Origin: JAJDNH01 sp964552395
GTDB lineage: Bacteria; Acidobacteriota; Thermoanaerobaculia; Thermoanaerobaculales; Sulfomarinibacteraceae
Assembly: GCA_964552395.1 (NCBI GenBank)
Contig: CAZKGM010000065.1
Span: 1-10,799 of the forward strand
Reading direction: 5' to 3'
DNA length: 10,799 nucleotides
Shown here: piece by piece, positions 1 through 5,788 of the stretch
Layout: every line of letters begins with the position of its first letter
How positions within the stretch are numbered: position 1 is the stretch's first letter
Program-made: the position numbers and the translations under genes
Notes under the pieces: generated by a model
Told to the model about the DNA's origin: nothing
The model's database searches: none
Seen by the model: the letters and a program-made list of their open reading frames with translations, nothing else

Positions 1-333
1 GAAGGTCACGAACGCCACCATCACCGCCGACAACGGATCCAGCTGGAAGGAGGCGCCAATTGTCATGTCGGCGAAACGTCCGGACATGGTCTCCAGCTTG
101 CCGCCGACGATCCAGTCGTACAGCCGAACGACGTGGGTGTGGTGGATTCCAAGCTCGGTGACCCACTGGATGATCGCGGCACAGCCCCACAGCCAGGCGA
201 GGCCGGAGCCGAGCAGGGCGACAGCGTGCGTGAACGGTTTCTTCAGCCCAAGCCGGTTCGATACCAGGCCGTTGATGATCGCGCCTGCCAGGGGAAACAG
301 CGGGATCAGCCAGATCAGATCGTAGAGCTTCAT
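1..333 (-). CDS. nuoL: NADH-quinone oxidoreductase subunit L, N-terminal part (runs off left edge)
   Basis: Antiporter-like membrane subunit of respiratory complex I, which couples quinone reduction to proton translocation. Only the first 111 codons are present and the frame is open to base 1. The protein starts MKLYDLIWLIPLFPLAGAII, a typical NuoL first helix, followed by a second hydrophobic segment around residues 38-56. It reaches the family's F-x-LDPLSAVM motif at about residues 96-105 just before the edge. The ATG at 331-333 lies 3 bases after the nuoK stop, with a GAGG-rich ribosome site inside the nuoK end. The proton-channel lysines and glutamates lie further downstream and cannot be checked. 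NuoM and NuoN share this fold, but the start, the position after nuoK and the LDPLSAVM motif favour NuoL. Confidence 0.95.
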   Translation of the reverse strand, partial: MKLYDLIWLIPLFPLAGAIINGLVSNRLGLKKPFTHAVALLGSGLAWLWGCAAIIQWVTELGIHHTHVVRLYDWIVGGKLETMSGRFADMTIGASFQLDPLSAVMVAFVTF

Positions 334-336
334 CCC

Positions 337-639
337 TCAGCCTCGCATCTCGTCCGCATCGTCGAGGGTGATCGTGTCCTTCAGCCGCATCAGGGCAATA
401 ATGAGGCCGAGGCCGATGGCGGCCTCCGCCGCAGCGATCGTGATGACGAAGATCGCCAGCACTTGGCCCGAGAGATCACCGAGCCGGTCGGAGAAAGCGA
501 TCAGGTTCAGATTGGCGGCGTTGAAGATGAGCTCCAGCGCCATCAAGACCATGATCATGTTGCGTCGGACCATCACCCCGATGACGCCGAGAGCGAACAG
601 AATGACCGACAGCGCGACATAGTGGGCGGCTCCGATCAT
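337..639 (-). CDS. nuoK: NADH-quinone oxidoreductase subunit K
   Basis: Small membrane subunit of complex I (MrpC-like), part of the proton path. It has 100 residues, the usual family length, and three predicted transmembrane helices at about 5-24, 29-49 and 60-84. The two conserved membrane glutamates are present at E36 (in LMALELIFNAANL) and E72 (in AAAEAAIGLGL), matching the positions known in Escherichia coli NuoK. The ATG at 637-639 overlaps the nuoJ stop as ATGA, and a GGAGG ribosome site lies just upstream inside nuoJ. The charged tail DDADEMRG is ordinary. No defects seen. Confidence 0.98.
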   Translation of the reverse strand: MIGAAHYVALSVILFALGVIGVMVRRNMIMVLMALELIFNAANLNLIAFSDRLGDLSGQVLAIFVITIAAAEAAIGLGLIIALMRLKDTITLDDADEMRG

Positions 640-1208
640 CGCTCCATCCTCCCCCCTCGCCCCTCAAGCGCCGGGTCCCTGCGGCCGAAGATGATCGCAC
701 CGATCATCGCGACCAGCAGAACGACGGAGACGACTTCGAACGGCACCAGGTACTTCGTGTACAGCACCCAGCCGACCGCCTCGGTGTTGCCCAGGTTCTG
801 ACCCTGGACGGACTGCAGTGCCGCCGTCGCCCCTCCGGTGGGGCCGAAAGATCCGATCAGCAACAGGCAAGCCATGATGCCGCCCAGGAGCACGCCAGCC
901 ATGACCGCGGCCGGCGCCAGGCGAGACAGGAACACCTGCTCCGGCTGCATCCGCTTGATGTTGACCAGCATGATCACGAACAGGAACAGCACCAGGATGC
1001 CGCCGGCGTAGACGAGAACCTGTACGGCAGCCAGGAACTCGGCATGTCTCAAGACGAACAGCCCCGCCACCATGAGGAACGTGGCCAGCAGAGACAGTGC
1101 GCAGTGCACCGGGTTCTTCAACGCGATGACCCCGACACCGCCCGCCACCGTCAGAGCGGCCAGGATGTAGAACAGGATTGTCGCGAAGTGTGCGGTCAGA
1201 AAATCCAT
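636..1208 (-). CDS. nuoJ: NADH-quinone oxidoreductase subunit J
   Basis: Membrane subunit of complex I (MrpG-like), 190 residues, with about five transmembrane helices. The family signature VQVLVYAGGILVLFLFVIML is at residues 62-81. This is helix 3, with the conserved tyrosine and glycines that form the pi-bulge involved in conformational coupling. The final helix is at about 154-174. The open frame extends upstream to 1427, but that part is Arg/Gly-rich shadow of nuoI. The ATG at 1206-1208 (MDFLTAHF) gives a normal N-terminus and overlaps the nuoI stop by one base (TGATG), which supports translational coupling. A GGAGG-containing stretch lies just upstream within the nuoI end. Confidence 0.97.
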   Translation of the reverse strand: MDFLTAHFATILFYILAALTVAGGVGVIALKNPVHCALSLLATFLMVAGLFVLRHAEFLAAVQVLVYAGGILVLFLFVIMLVNIKRMQPEQVFLSRLAPAAVMAGVLLGGIMACLLLIGSFGPTGGATAALQSVQGQNLGNTEAVGWVLYTKYLVPFEVVSVVLLVAMIGAIIFGRRDPALEGRGGRMER

Positions 1209-1762
1209 CAGGAGGCCTCCTCCTCGGCCACGGCCTGCGAACGTCCTGCGCCCTTCAGATCGCCGGGCGCCTGGCCCTCGGCCGGGGTGACGACGCCCGG
1301 GAACGCCAGGACGCCTTCCCAGTCCATCAGCCTCTCCTTGTCGAAGTACAGCTCCTCGTTGCGCTCGTAAGCGGCGCCCTCGTAGGTCTTGGTCGTCAGC
1401 CAGATCGACTTGGGCTCGGTGGGGCATGCCTCTTCACAGAGCCCACAGAACATGCACCGCTTGACGTCGATGTCGTAGCGGTCGATGACCTTCTTCTTCT
1501 TCTTCTTGCCATCCACCTCCTCGACCTCCGTGTGGTCGCGGATGTAGATGATGTCGATGGGGCAGGCGCGGGCGCACAGGTAGCAGTCGATGCAGCGCTC
1601 GAGGTCGTACCCGAACATGCCGCGGAACCGGTCCGTCGGCTCCAGCCGCTGCTCCGGGTACTGCACCGTCTCCTTGCGCCGGAACAGGTAGCCGCCGGTC
1701 ACGGCCAGACCTGCGAACAGATCGGTCGGAATCAGCTTGGCAAAGAAATCTCCCAGCAGCAT
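1208..1762 (-). CDS. nuoI: NADH-quinone oxidoreductase subunit I, 2x[4Fe-4S] ferredoxin-type
   Basis: Peripheral-arm subunit carrying clusters N6a and N6b, which pass electrons towards NuoB. It has 184 residues. The two ferredoxin motifs are complete: C57-x2-C60-x2-C63-x3-C67-P and C103-x2-C106-x2-C109-x3-C113-P. An amphipathic N-terminal segment (residues 1-30) precedes them. Between the motifs is an unusual run of six lysines (K86-K91). The tail after about residue 155 is Ala/Gly/Glu-rich and not conserved. I chose the ATG at 1760-1762 over an in-frame TTG at 1778-1780. The ATG has a GTGAGG ribosome site close by and lies 4 bases after the nuoH stop, whereas the TTG would start inside nuoH. 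Confidence 0.97.
   Translation of the reverse strand: MLLGDFFAKLIPTDLFAGLAVTGGYLFRRKETVQYPEQRLEPTDRFRGMFGYDLERCIDCYLCARACPIDIIYIRDHTEVEEVDGKKKKKKVIDRYDIDVKRCMFCGLCEEACPTEPKSIWLTTKTYEGAAYERNEELYFDKERLMDWEGVLAFPGVVTPAEGQAPGDLKGAGRSQAVAEEEAS
1490..1507 (-). repeat. (AAG)6 triplet microsatellite inside nuoI
   Basis: Six consecutive CTT triplets on the plus strand read as six AAG lysine codons in nuoI (K86-K91), between the two ferredoxin motifs. A perfect triplet run in a high-GC gene is a candidate for slippage. Changes by whole units would keep the frame and alter only the length of the lysine stretch. Confidence 0.9.
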
Positions 1763-1766
1763 GACC

Positions 1767-2813
1767 TCACCCTTTCGCAATCAGGACGTAGAGGCCGACC
1801 AGCACCACGTTGACCAGCGACAACGGGATCAGCCACTTCCAGCCCACGTGCATGAGCTGGTCAAAGCGGTAGCGCGGGAAGGTGCCGCGGAACCACAGAT
1901 AGACGAAGATGAAACAGGCCACCTTGAGAGCGAACCAAATAAACGGAGGCACGAGGTCGAGGAAGCCGAGGAAGGCCACATTCGGAAACGGCCGCAGCCA
2001 GCCGCCGAAGAACAGAACCGTGGCCAGCGATGACACCACCAGCATGTTGGTGTACTCGGCGAGGAAGAAGAAGGCGAACTTCATGCCCGAGTACTCGGTG
2101 TGGAACCCGGCCACCAGCTCCGACTCCGCCTCCGGCAGATCGAACGGATTGCGGTTCGTCTCGGCCACGCCGCAGATGAAGTAGATGCCGAAGCCGAGGA
2201 GGCCGGGAAAGATGAACCACAGGTGGCCCTGCTGCTGGGCCTCGACGATCTTGACCAGCGACAGTGAGCGTGCCATCAGGAGCACCGAGATGATCGCGAA
2301 GCCCATCGGCACCTCGTACGAGATCATCTGTGCGCCTGAGCGCAGCGCTCCCATGAGCGAGAACTTGTTGTTCGACGACCAGCCGCCGAGGATGATGCCG
2401 TAGATCCCGATCGAGCTGACGCCGAGGACGAAGAGCAGCGCGATGTTGATGTCGGTGAGGTACGGCGGAATCGCCTCCGGCAGTAGGCCGAACAGCTTCG
2501 TTGCCGGACCGAACGGGATCACCGCAAAGACCAGGAACGCGGGCACGATGATGAGCGCCGGCGCCAGCATGAAGACAAACTTCTGGGCGCCGGCCGGCAC
2601 CAAGTCCTCTTTTACCAACAGCTTGAGGGCATCCGCGATCGGCTGCAGCCAGCCGCGCGGCCCAACCCGGTTCGGTCCTAGACGAACCTGCATGTACGCC
2701 AGAACCTTGCGCTCGAAGAAGGTCAGGTAGGCGACGATCAGCGACAGAACGCCGAGGATGACGACGATCTTGATGATCGGAATGACGATGAACTGGTACA
2801 GGGGTTGGTCCAT
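1767..2813 (-). CDS. nuoH: NADH-quinone oxidoreductase subunit H
   Basis: Membrane subunit (ND1-like) at the junction of the peripheral and membrane arms. It forms part of the quinone chamber and the first proton path. It has 348 residues, close to the family norm, with about eight transmembrane helices. The first signature, ERKVLAYMQVRLGPNRVG, spans residues 34-51. The acidic quinone-channel loop AETNRNPFDLPEAE begins at residue 217 and continues through SELVAGFHTEYSG to about 243. The ATG at 2811-2813 (MDQPLYQF) is preceded by GGGGAG and lies 10 bases after the nuoD stop. The frame stays open upstream to 3029, but that is Arg/Ser-rich nuoD shadow. The gene follows nuoD directly, where nuoE-F-G would often intervene. 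Confidence 0.98.
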   Translation of the reverse strand: MDQPLYQFIVIPIIKIVVILGVLSLIVAYLTFFERKVLAYMQVRLGPNRVGPRGWLQPIADALKLLVKEDLVPAGAQKFVFMLAPALIIVPAFLVFAVIPFGPATKLFGLLPEAIPPYLTDINIALLFVLGVSSIGIYGIILGGWSSNNKFSLMGALRSGAQMISYEVPMGFAIISVLLMARSLSLVKIVEAQQQGHLWFIFPGLLGFGIYFICGVAETNRNPFDLPEAESELVAGFHTEYSGMKFAFFFLAEYTNMLVVSSLATVLFFGGWLRPFPNVAFLGFLDLVPPFIWFALKVACFIFVYLWFRGTFPRYRFDQLMHVGWKWLIPLSLVNVVLVGLYVLIAKG

Positions 2814-2823
2814 CTCGTCTCCC

Positions 2824-3945
2824 CTACCGGTCGATCTCGCCGAGCACGATGTCCAGCGTCCCGATGACTGCCACGAGGTCGGGGACCAGGCGTCCCCTGA
2901 CCATGTCGGGCAGCGCCTGCAGGTTGATGAAGGACGGCGGCCGTACGTGGCAGCGGTAGGGCTCTGTTGCCTTCTCCGTCGCAACGATGAAGTAACCGAG
3001 CTCGCCCTTCGGCGCCTCGACCGATCCATACACCATTCCCTCGGTAGCGCGAATGACCTTCGGCACCTTGGCCATCACCGGTCCGTCGGGAAGACGGTCC
3101 AGGCACTGGCGAACGATCCTCGCCGACTGGCGCATCTCCTCCATGCGCACGAGGTAACGGTCGTAGGTGTCGCCGTTGTTGCCAATCGGAATCTCGAAGT
3201 CGACCTCGTTGTAGCGGTCATACGGGAACACCTTGCGGATGTCCCACCTGACTCCCGATCCGCGCAGCGGTGGCCCTGTGAGGCCCCACTCGATCGCTTC
3301 CTCGCCCGAGATCACGCCGACGCCGATGGTGCGCTTCTTCCAGATCCGGTTCCCGGTCAGCAGCGTCTCGTACTCGGCGATGTGCGCCGGGAGACGGTTG
3401 ATGTAGTCAGAGCACGTGGCGGTCCAGCCGTCGGGGAGGTCGAACGGGACTCCCCCGATCTTCATCGTGTTGAGGGTCAGGCGCGCGCCGCAGTAGCTCT
3501 CGAACAGGTCGAGGATCTCCTCCCGCTCGCGGAAGGTGTAGAAGAAGGGCGTGATCGCGCCGAGATCGATGGCGTGGGTGGCGAGCCACAGCAGGTGCGA
3601 CGAGATTCGCTGCAGCTCCGCCAGGATCATGCGGATGTAAGCGGCCCGCGGCGGAATCGTAATGCCCAGCAGCTTTTCCATCGCCACGACGAACCCCTGG
3701 TTGTTGGTCGCGGCCGCGACGTAGTCCAGGCGGTCCGTGTGCGGGATGCACTGCGGAAACGGCTCCTTCTCGAACAGCTTCTCGGTGCCGCGGTGGAGGT
3801 AGCCGATGATGGGCTTGGCATCGAGGATCTTCTCGCCGTCGAGCTTGAGCATCACCCTCAGCACGCCGTGCGTCGACGGGTGCTGCGGACCAAAGCTGAG
3901 CTCCATCTCCTCGCCTTCGAACAGGGTCTCGAGCGGCTCGCTCAT
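2824..3945 (-). CDS. nuoD: NADH-quinone oxidoreductase subunit D (49 kDa type)
   Basis: Peripheral-arm subunit, related to the NiFe-hydrogenase large subunit, that forms the quinone site with NuoB. It has 373 residues and is a separate protein, not a NuoCD fusion. The signature GPQHPSTHGVLRV starts at residue 19. By spacing, H26 and Y75 (in TDRLDYVA) correspond to the quinone-headgroup His and Tyr known in Thermus Nqo4. The C-terminus ends VIGTLDIVLGEIDR, the usual family ending. The ATG at 3943-3945 overlaps the nuoC stop as ATGA, with GAGGAGG eight to nine bases upstream. A second in-frame Met (residue 14, MELSFGPQ) is possible but lacks the coupling. Confidence 0.98.
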   Translation of the reverse strand: MSEPLETLFEGEEMELSFGPQHPSTHGVLRVMLKLDGEKILDAKPIIGYLHRGTEKLFEKEPFPQCIPHTDRLDYVAAATNNQGFVVAMEKLLGITIPPRAAYIRMILAELQRISSHLLWLATHAIDLGAITPFFYTFREREEILDLFESYCGARLTLNTMKIGGVPFDLPDGWTATCSDYINRLPAHIAEYETLLTGNRIWKKRTIGVGVISGEEAIEWGLTGPPLRGSGVRWDIRKVFPYDRYNEVDFEIPIGNNGDTYDRYLVRMEEMRQSARIVRQCLDRLPDGPVMAKVPKVIRATEGMVYGSVEAPKGELGYFIVATEKATEPYRCHVRPPSFINLQALPDMVRGRLVPDLVAVIGTLDIVLGEIDR

Positions 3946-4733
3946 TCCGCGGCCTCCTCTCCCTCGCCATCGAGGATCGGACCGCCCCCGGGCGGGTAGA
4001 CGTCCGGGTAGATGGCTGCGCCGGTGTCGATTCCCTCGACCGGAAAGTCCTTGCGCAGGGGGTGGCCGTTGAAGCCCTCCCAGGTGAGGATGCGCTCGAG
4101 GTTCGGGTGACCTTCGAAGATGACGCCGAACATGTCGTAGACCTCGCGCTCCATCCAGTTGGCGGTCTTCCACACGCCTGACACCGTCGGCACGCCCTCG
4201 TCCTCGGCAGCCACCGTACGGAGCCGGAGGCGCTTCGAATCCTCGAATCGGTGCATCCAGTAAACGATGTCGAAGCGGCCCTCCTCACGCCCGGGCCAGT
4301 CGATGGCCGTCAGGTCGACCAGAAAGGCAAACCCGCGCTGGTTCTTGAGATGGCGACAGATCTCCTCGACCCTGCCCCGCGGCACGACGAGAGTCGGATC
4401 CCCGGCGAAGCGATCCGACGTCGTCACGGCGCCGTCGAATGCCTCGGCGACCGCCGCCACGTCGGGGTCATCGGCAGCCTCCTCGTGCTCGGGGGGTACC
4501 GGCTTCTCCTCCCAGGGCGGCTTCGGCTCCGACTCCTCGGCAGCCTTCGCTTTGGCTGCGGCCGCCAACTTCGCCGCCGCGATCGCCTTGGCCCTAGCGT
4601 CCTCGGCATCGGCCGCCGGCGCCGGCTGTGCGGGCTTCTCCCTCTCTTCGGGTGATACCGAGCCGGGCTCAACAGGCTGGTCGGGTTTCGTGGACCCGTC
4701 CCCTGGTGTGTGCGTGCCGTTGTCTTCGGTCAT
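3942..4733 (-). CDS. nuoC: NADH-quinone oxidoreductase subunit C with long N-terminal extension
   Basis: Peripheral-arm subunit (30 kDa type) that stabilises NuoD and the quinone region. It has 263 residues, longer than many stand-alone NuoC proteins. Residues 1 to about 88 are a low-complexity extension rich in Ala, Lys, Glu and Pro, with an AKAIAAAKLAAAAKAKAAEE stretch at about 48-67 that should form a helix. The conserved domain spans about 92-237. It contains NWMEREVYDMFGVIFEGHPN (residues 192-211) and the family ending GHPLRKDFPVEG (223-234). The ATG at 4731-4733 (MTEDNGTH) lies 7 bases after the nuoB stop, with GAGGGAG overlapping that stop. An upstream in-frame start at 4763 would lie inside nuoB and is less likely. 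Confidence 0.96.
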   Translation of the reverse strand: MTEDNGTHTPGDGSTKPDQPVEPGSVSPEEREKPAQPAPAADAEDARAKAIAAAKLAAAAKAKAAEESEPKPPWEEKPVPPEHEEAADDPDVAAVAEAFDGAVTTSDRFAGDPTLVVPRGRVEEICRHLKNQRGFAFLVDLTAIDWPGREEGRFDIVYWMHRFEDSKRLRLRTVAAEDEGVPTVSGVWKTANWMEREVYDMFGVIFEGHPNLERILTWEGFNGHPLRKDFPVEGIDTGAAIYPDVYPPGGGPILDGEGEEAAE

Positions 4734-4740
4734 GTCTCCC

Positions 4741-5229
4741 TCACGAGGCCTTGCGCCGGGCAATGGTCATGCGGTCGATCTTGCGTTGCAGCTGCATCAG
4801 GCCGTACAGCAGCGCCTCCGGACGCGGCGGGCAGCCCGGGACGTACACGTCCACCGGCACCAGACGGTCGACGCCCTGGGTCACAGCGTAAGTGCGGTAG
4901 GGACCACCGCAGGTCGCGCAGGAGCCCATCGCAATGACCCACTTCGGCTCCGCCATCTGGTCATACAGGCGCTTGATGATCGGCGCCATCTTCTCGGTGA
5001 CGGTCCCGGCCACGATCATCAGGTCCGACTGACGAGGGGTACTGCGGAAGACCTCGGCGCCGAAACGAGCCATGTCGTAGCGGGGGTCGAGCACGGCCAT
5101 CATCTCGATGGCACAGCAGGCGAGACCGAACTGCATGGGCCAGATCGAGCTCCGCCGCGCCCAGTTGAAAACCTTGTCGTAAGTGGTGGTGATGATGTTG
5201 CTCTCGAAGCGGTCCTCGATCAGGCCCAT
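4741..5229 (-). CDS. nuoB: NADH-quinone oxidoreductase subunit B
   Basis: Peripheral-arm subunit holding cluster N2, the last electron carrier before quinone. It has 162 residues. All four expected N2 ligands are visible: the adjacent pair C38-C39 (FGLACCAIEMMA), C104 (GSCATCGG) and C133 (VPGCPPRPE). An additional cysteine, C107, sits three residues after C104. The ATG at 5227-5229 (MGLIEDRF) overlaps the end of nuoA by 10 bases. GGAGGGGAG, inside the nuoA end, provides the ribosome site. The open frame extends upstream to 5340 but that stretch is nuoA shadow. A normal-length, intact gene. Confidence 0.98.
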   Translation of the reverse strand: MGLIEDRFESNIITTTYDKVFNWARRSSIWPMQFGLACCAIEMMAVLDPRYDMARFGAEVFRSTPRQSDLMIVAGTVTEKMAPIIKRLYDQMAEPKWVIAMGSCATCGGPYRTYAVTQGVDRLVPVDVYVPGCPPRPEALLYGLMQLQRKIDRMTIARRKAS

Positions 5230-5576
5230 TCCAGTGCTCCCCTCCTCCACGCGTACACGTAGCCGACGACCAGAATCGCCAGGAAGACCAGCATCTCGAT
5301 AAAGCCGAAGAGGGCCAACTTCTCGAACATCACCGCCCACGGGAAGAGGAAGATCGTCTCGACGTCGAAGACCACGAACAGGACGGCGATGAGGTAGAAA
5401 CGAATCGAGAAACGGGTGTCAAAGGCGGTCGTGGGGGCCTTGACGCCGCATTCGTACGGCTCGGCCTTCACCGGATCTGGCGATCCAGCCCTGATGACCT
5501 TGGCAAGTAGCAGCGCAATGATGGGAAAGGAGATCGCGACGAGAGTAAAGACCACGATTGGGATGTACTGCTGCAT
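5220..5576 (-). CDS. nuoA: NADH-quinone oxidoreductase subunit A (first gene of the operon)
   Basis: Small membrane subunit (ND3-like) of complex I. It has 118 residues with three transmembrane helices at about 5-26, 60-80 and 88-109. The conserved loop motif PYECGV is at 40-45, its Cys being the position known for the active/deactive switch in mitochondrial ND3. The acidic FDVETIFLFPW motif is at 70-80. The ATG at 5574-5576 (MQQYIPIV) is preceded by GGAGG six bases upstream (5583-5587). A longer reading from 5633 would begin upstream of the predicted transcription start, so it is rejected. As the promoter-proximal gene it sets operon expression. Confidence 0.98.
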   Translation of the reverse strand: MQQYIPIVVFTLVAISFPIIALLLAKVIRAGSPDPVKAEPYECGVKAPTTAFDTRFSIRFYLIAVLFVVFDVETIFLFPWAVMFEKLALFGFIEMLVFLAILVVGYVYAWRRGALEWA

Positions 5577-5605
5577 TGGCCCCCTCCATGCCGCAACGCG
5601 CCGAC

Positions 5606-5633
5606 ATTGTAGCGGCTCGTCATCCCTTGTCAA
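5606..5633 (-). promoter_or_regulatory. Predicted sigma70 promoter of the nuo operon
   Basis: On the minus strand, a perfect -35 box TTGACA (5628-5633) is separated by 16 bases from a -10 box TACAAT (5606-5611), five of six matches to consensus. The predicted start is about 5599, giving a leader of roughly 23 bases that contains the GGAGG ribosome site of nuoA. Position, orientation and quality all agree. The start point itself is inferred. Confidence 0.8.
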
Positions 5634-5646
5634 TCATTTCACAAGG
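5625..5646. promoter_or_regulatory. CRP/FNR-like operator dyad
   Basis: The plus strand reads TGTCA-N6-TCACA at 5628-5643, nine of ten matches to the TGTGA-N6-TCACA consensus of CRP-type regulators. It lies within a wider perfect dyad, CCTTGT (5625-5630), ten bases, ACAAGG (5641-5646). The site covers the nuo -35 box, so binding should block that promoter. Its centre (5635.5) is 41.5 bases upstream of the start expected from the plus-strand TATGAT box. The regulator is not in this window, and the assignment to the CRP/FNR superfamily is inference from the motif. Confidence 0.5.
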
Positions 5647-5664
5647 TGCAACTTCTGCGCTCTT

Positions 5665-5670
5665 TATGAT
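5665..5670 (+). promoter_or_regulatory. Candidate -10 box (TATGAT) of an activator-dependent tonB promoter
   Basis: TATGAT matches five of six positions of the sigma70 -10 consensus and points toward the tonB-like gene. No acceptable -35 box lies 16-18 bases upstream. A start at about 5677 would place the CRP-like dyad at -41.5, the standard class II activator position, which could make up for the missing -35. The leader to the tonB ATG would be about 112 bases. This rests on position and motif only. Confidence 0.35.
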
Positions 5671-5742
5671 ATCCAGAATCTCTCGTGATAACAACCTGGT
5701 CCGATAGCGGCGCCGCCCCGCCGTGGCCGCTGGGTCAGCTCG

Positions 5743-5768
5743 GGAACTTTTTGCCGCCCGCGGTGTCT
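5743..5768 (+). promoter_or_regulatory. Weak candidate ECF-type promoter before tonB
   Basis: GGAAC (5743-5747, within GGAACTTTTT) is followed after 16 bases by TGTCT (5764-5768). This resembles extracytoplasmic-function sigma promoters (GGAAC, 16-17 bases, CGTC/CGTA). A start about 6-7 bases downstream would leave only about a dozen bases before the ATG, so it is marginal. The shared GGAACTTTT upstream of the ABC operon is the main reason to list it. Confidence 0.25.
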
Positions 5769-5776
5769 CACCCGGC

Positions 5777-5782
5777 AGGAGG
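5777..5782 (+). promoter_or_regulatory. Ribosome binding site deciding the tonB start
   Basis: AGGAGG lies 3 bases before ATG 5786-5788 and 6 bases before the adjacent in-frame ATG 5789-5791. The 6-base spacing favours the second ATG. The longer reading from 5723 has no comparable ribosome site. Confidence 0.75.
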
Positions 5783-5788
5783 TGCATG

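Noticed and set aside
1209..1427. Upstream extension of the nuoJ frame
   Set aside because: The added residues are Arg/Gly-rich and overlap nuoI entirely. The internal ATG at 1206-1208 gives the normal NuoJ N-terminus and a TGATG coupling.
2814..3029. Upstream extension of the nuoH frame
   Set aside because: It overlaps the end of nuoD, is Arg/Ser-rich, and the start at 2813 gives the typical NuoH N-terminus with a ribosome site.
2758..3999. Long plus-strand open frame (413 codons) opposite nuoD
   Set aside because: It is antisense to a fully conserved nuoD with all its signature residues. Its product is rich in Arg, Asp, Val and His without a recognisable domain, as expected for a shadow frame in high-GC DNA.
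5706..5752. Hairpin AGCGGC/GCCGCT (and a GCGGCGCCGC palindrome) followed by TTTTT as a terminator upstream of tonB
   Set aside because: The T run begins about 16 bases after the stem, and the loop is 14 bases. No plus-strand gene precedes it. It could be a leader structure, but there is no evidence beyond GC richness.
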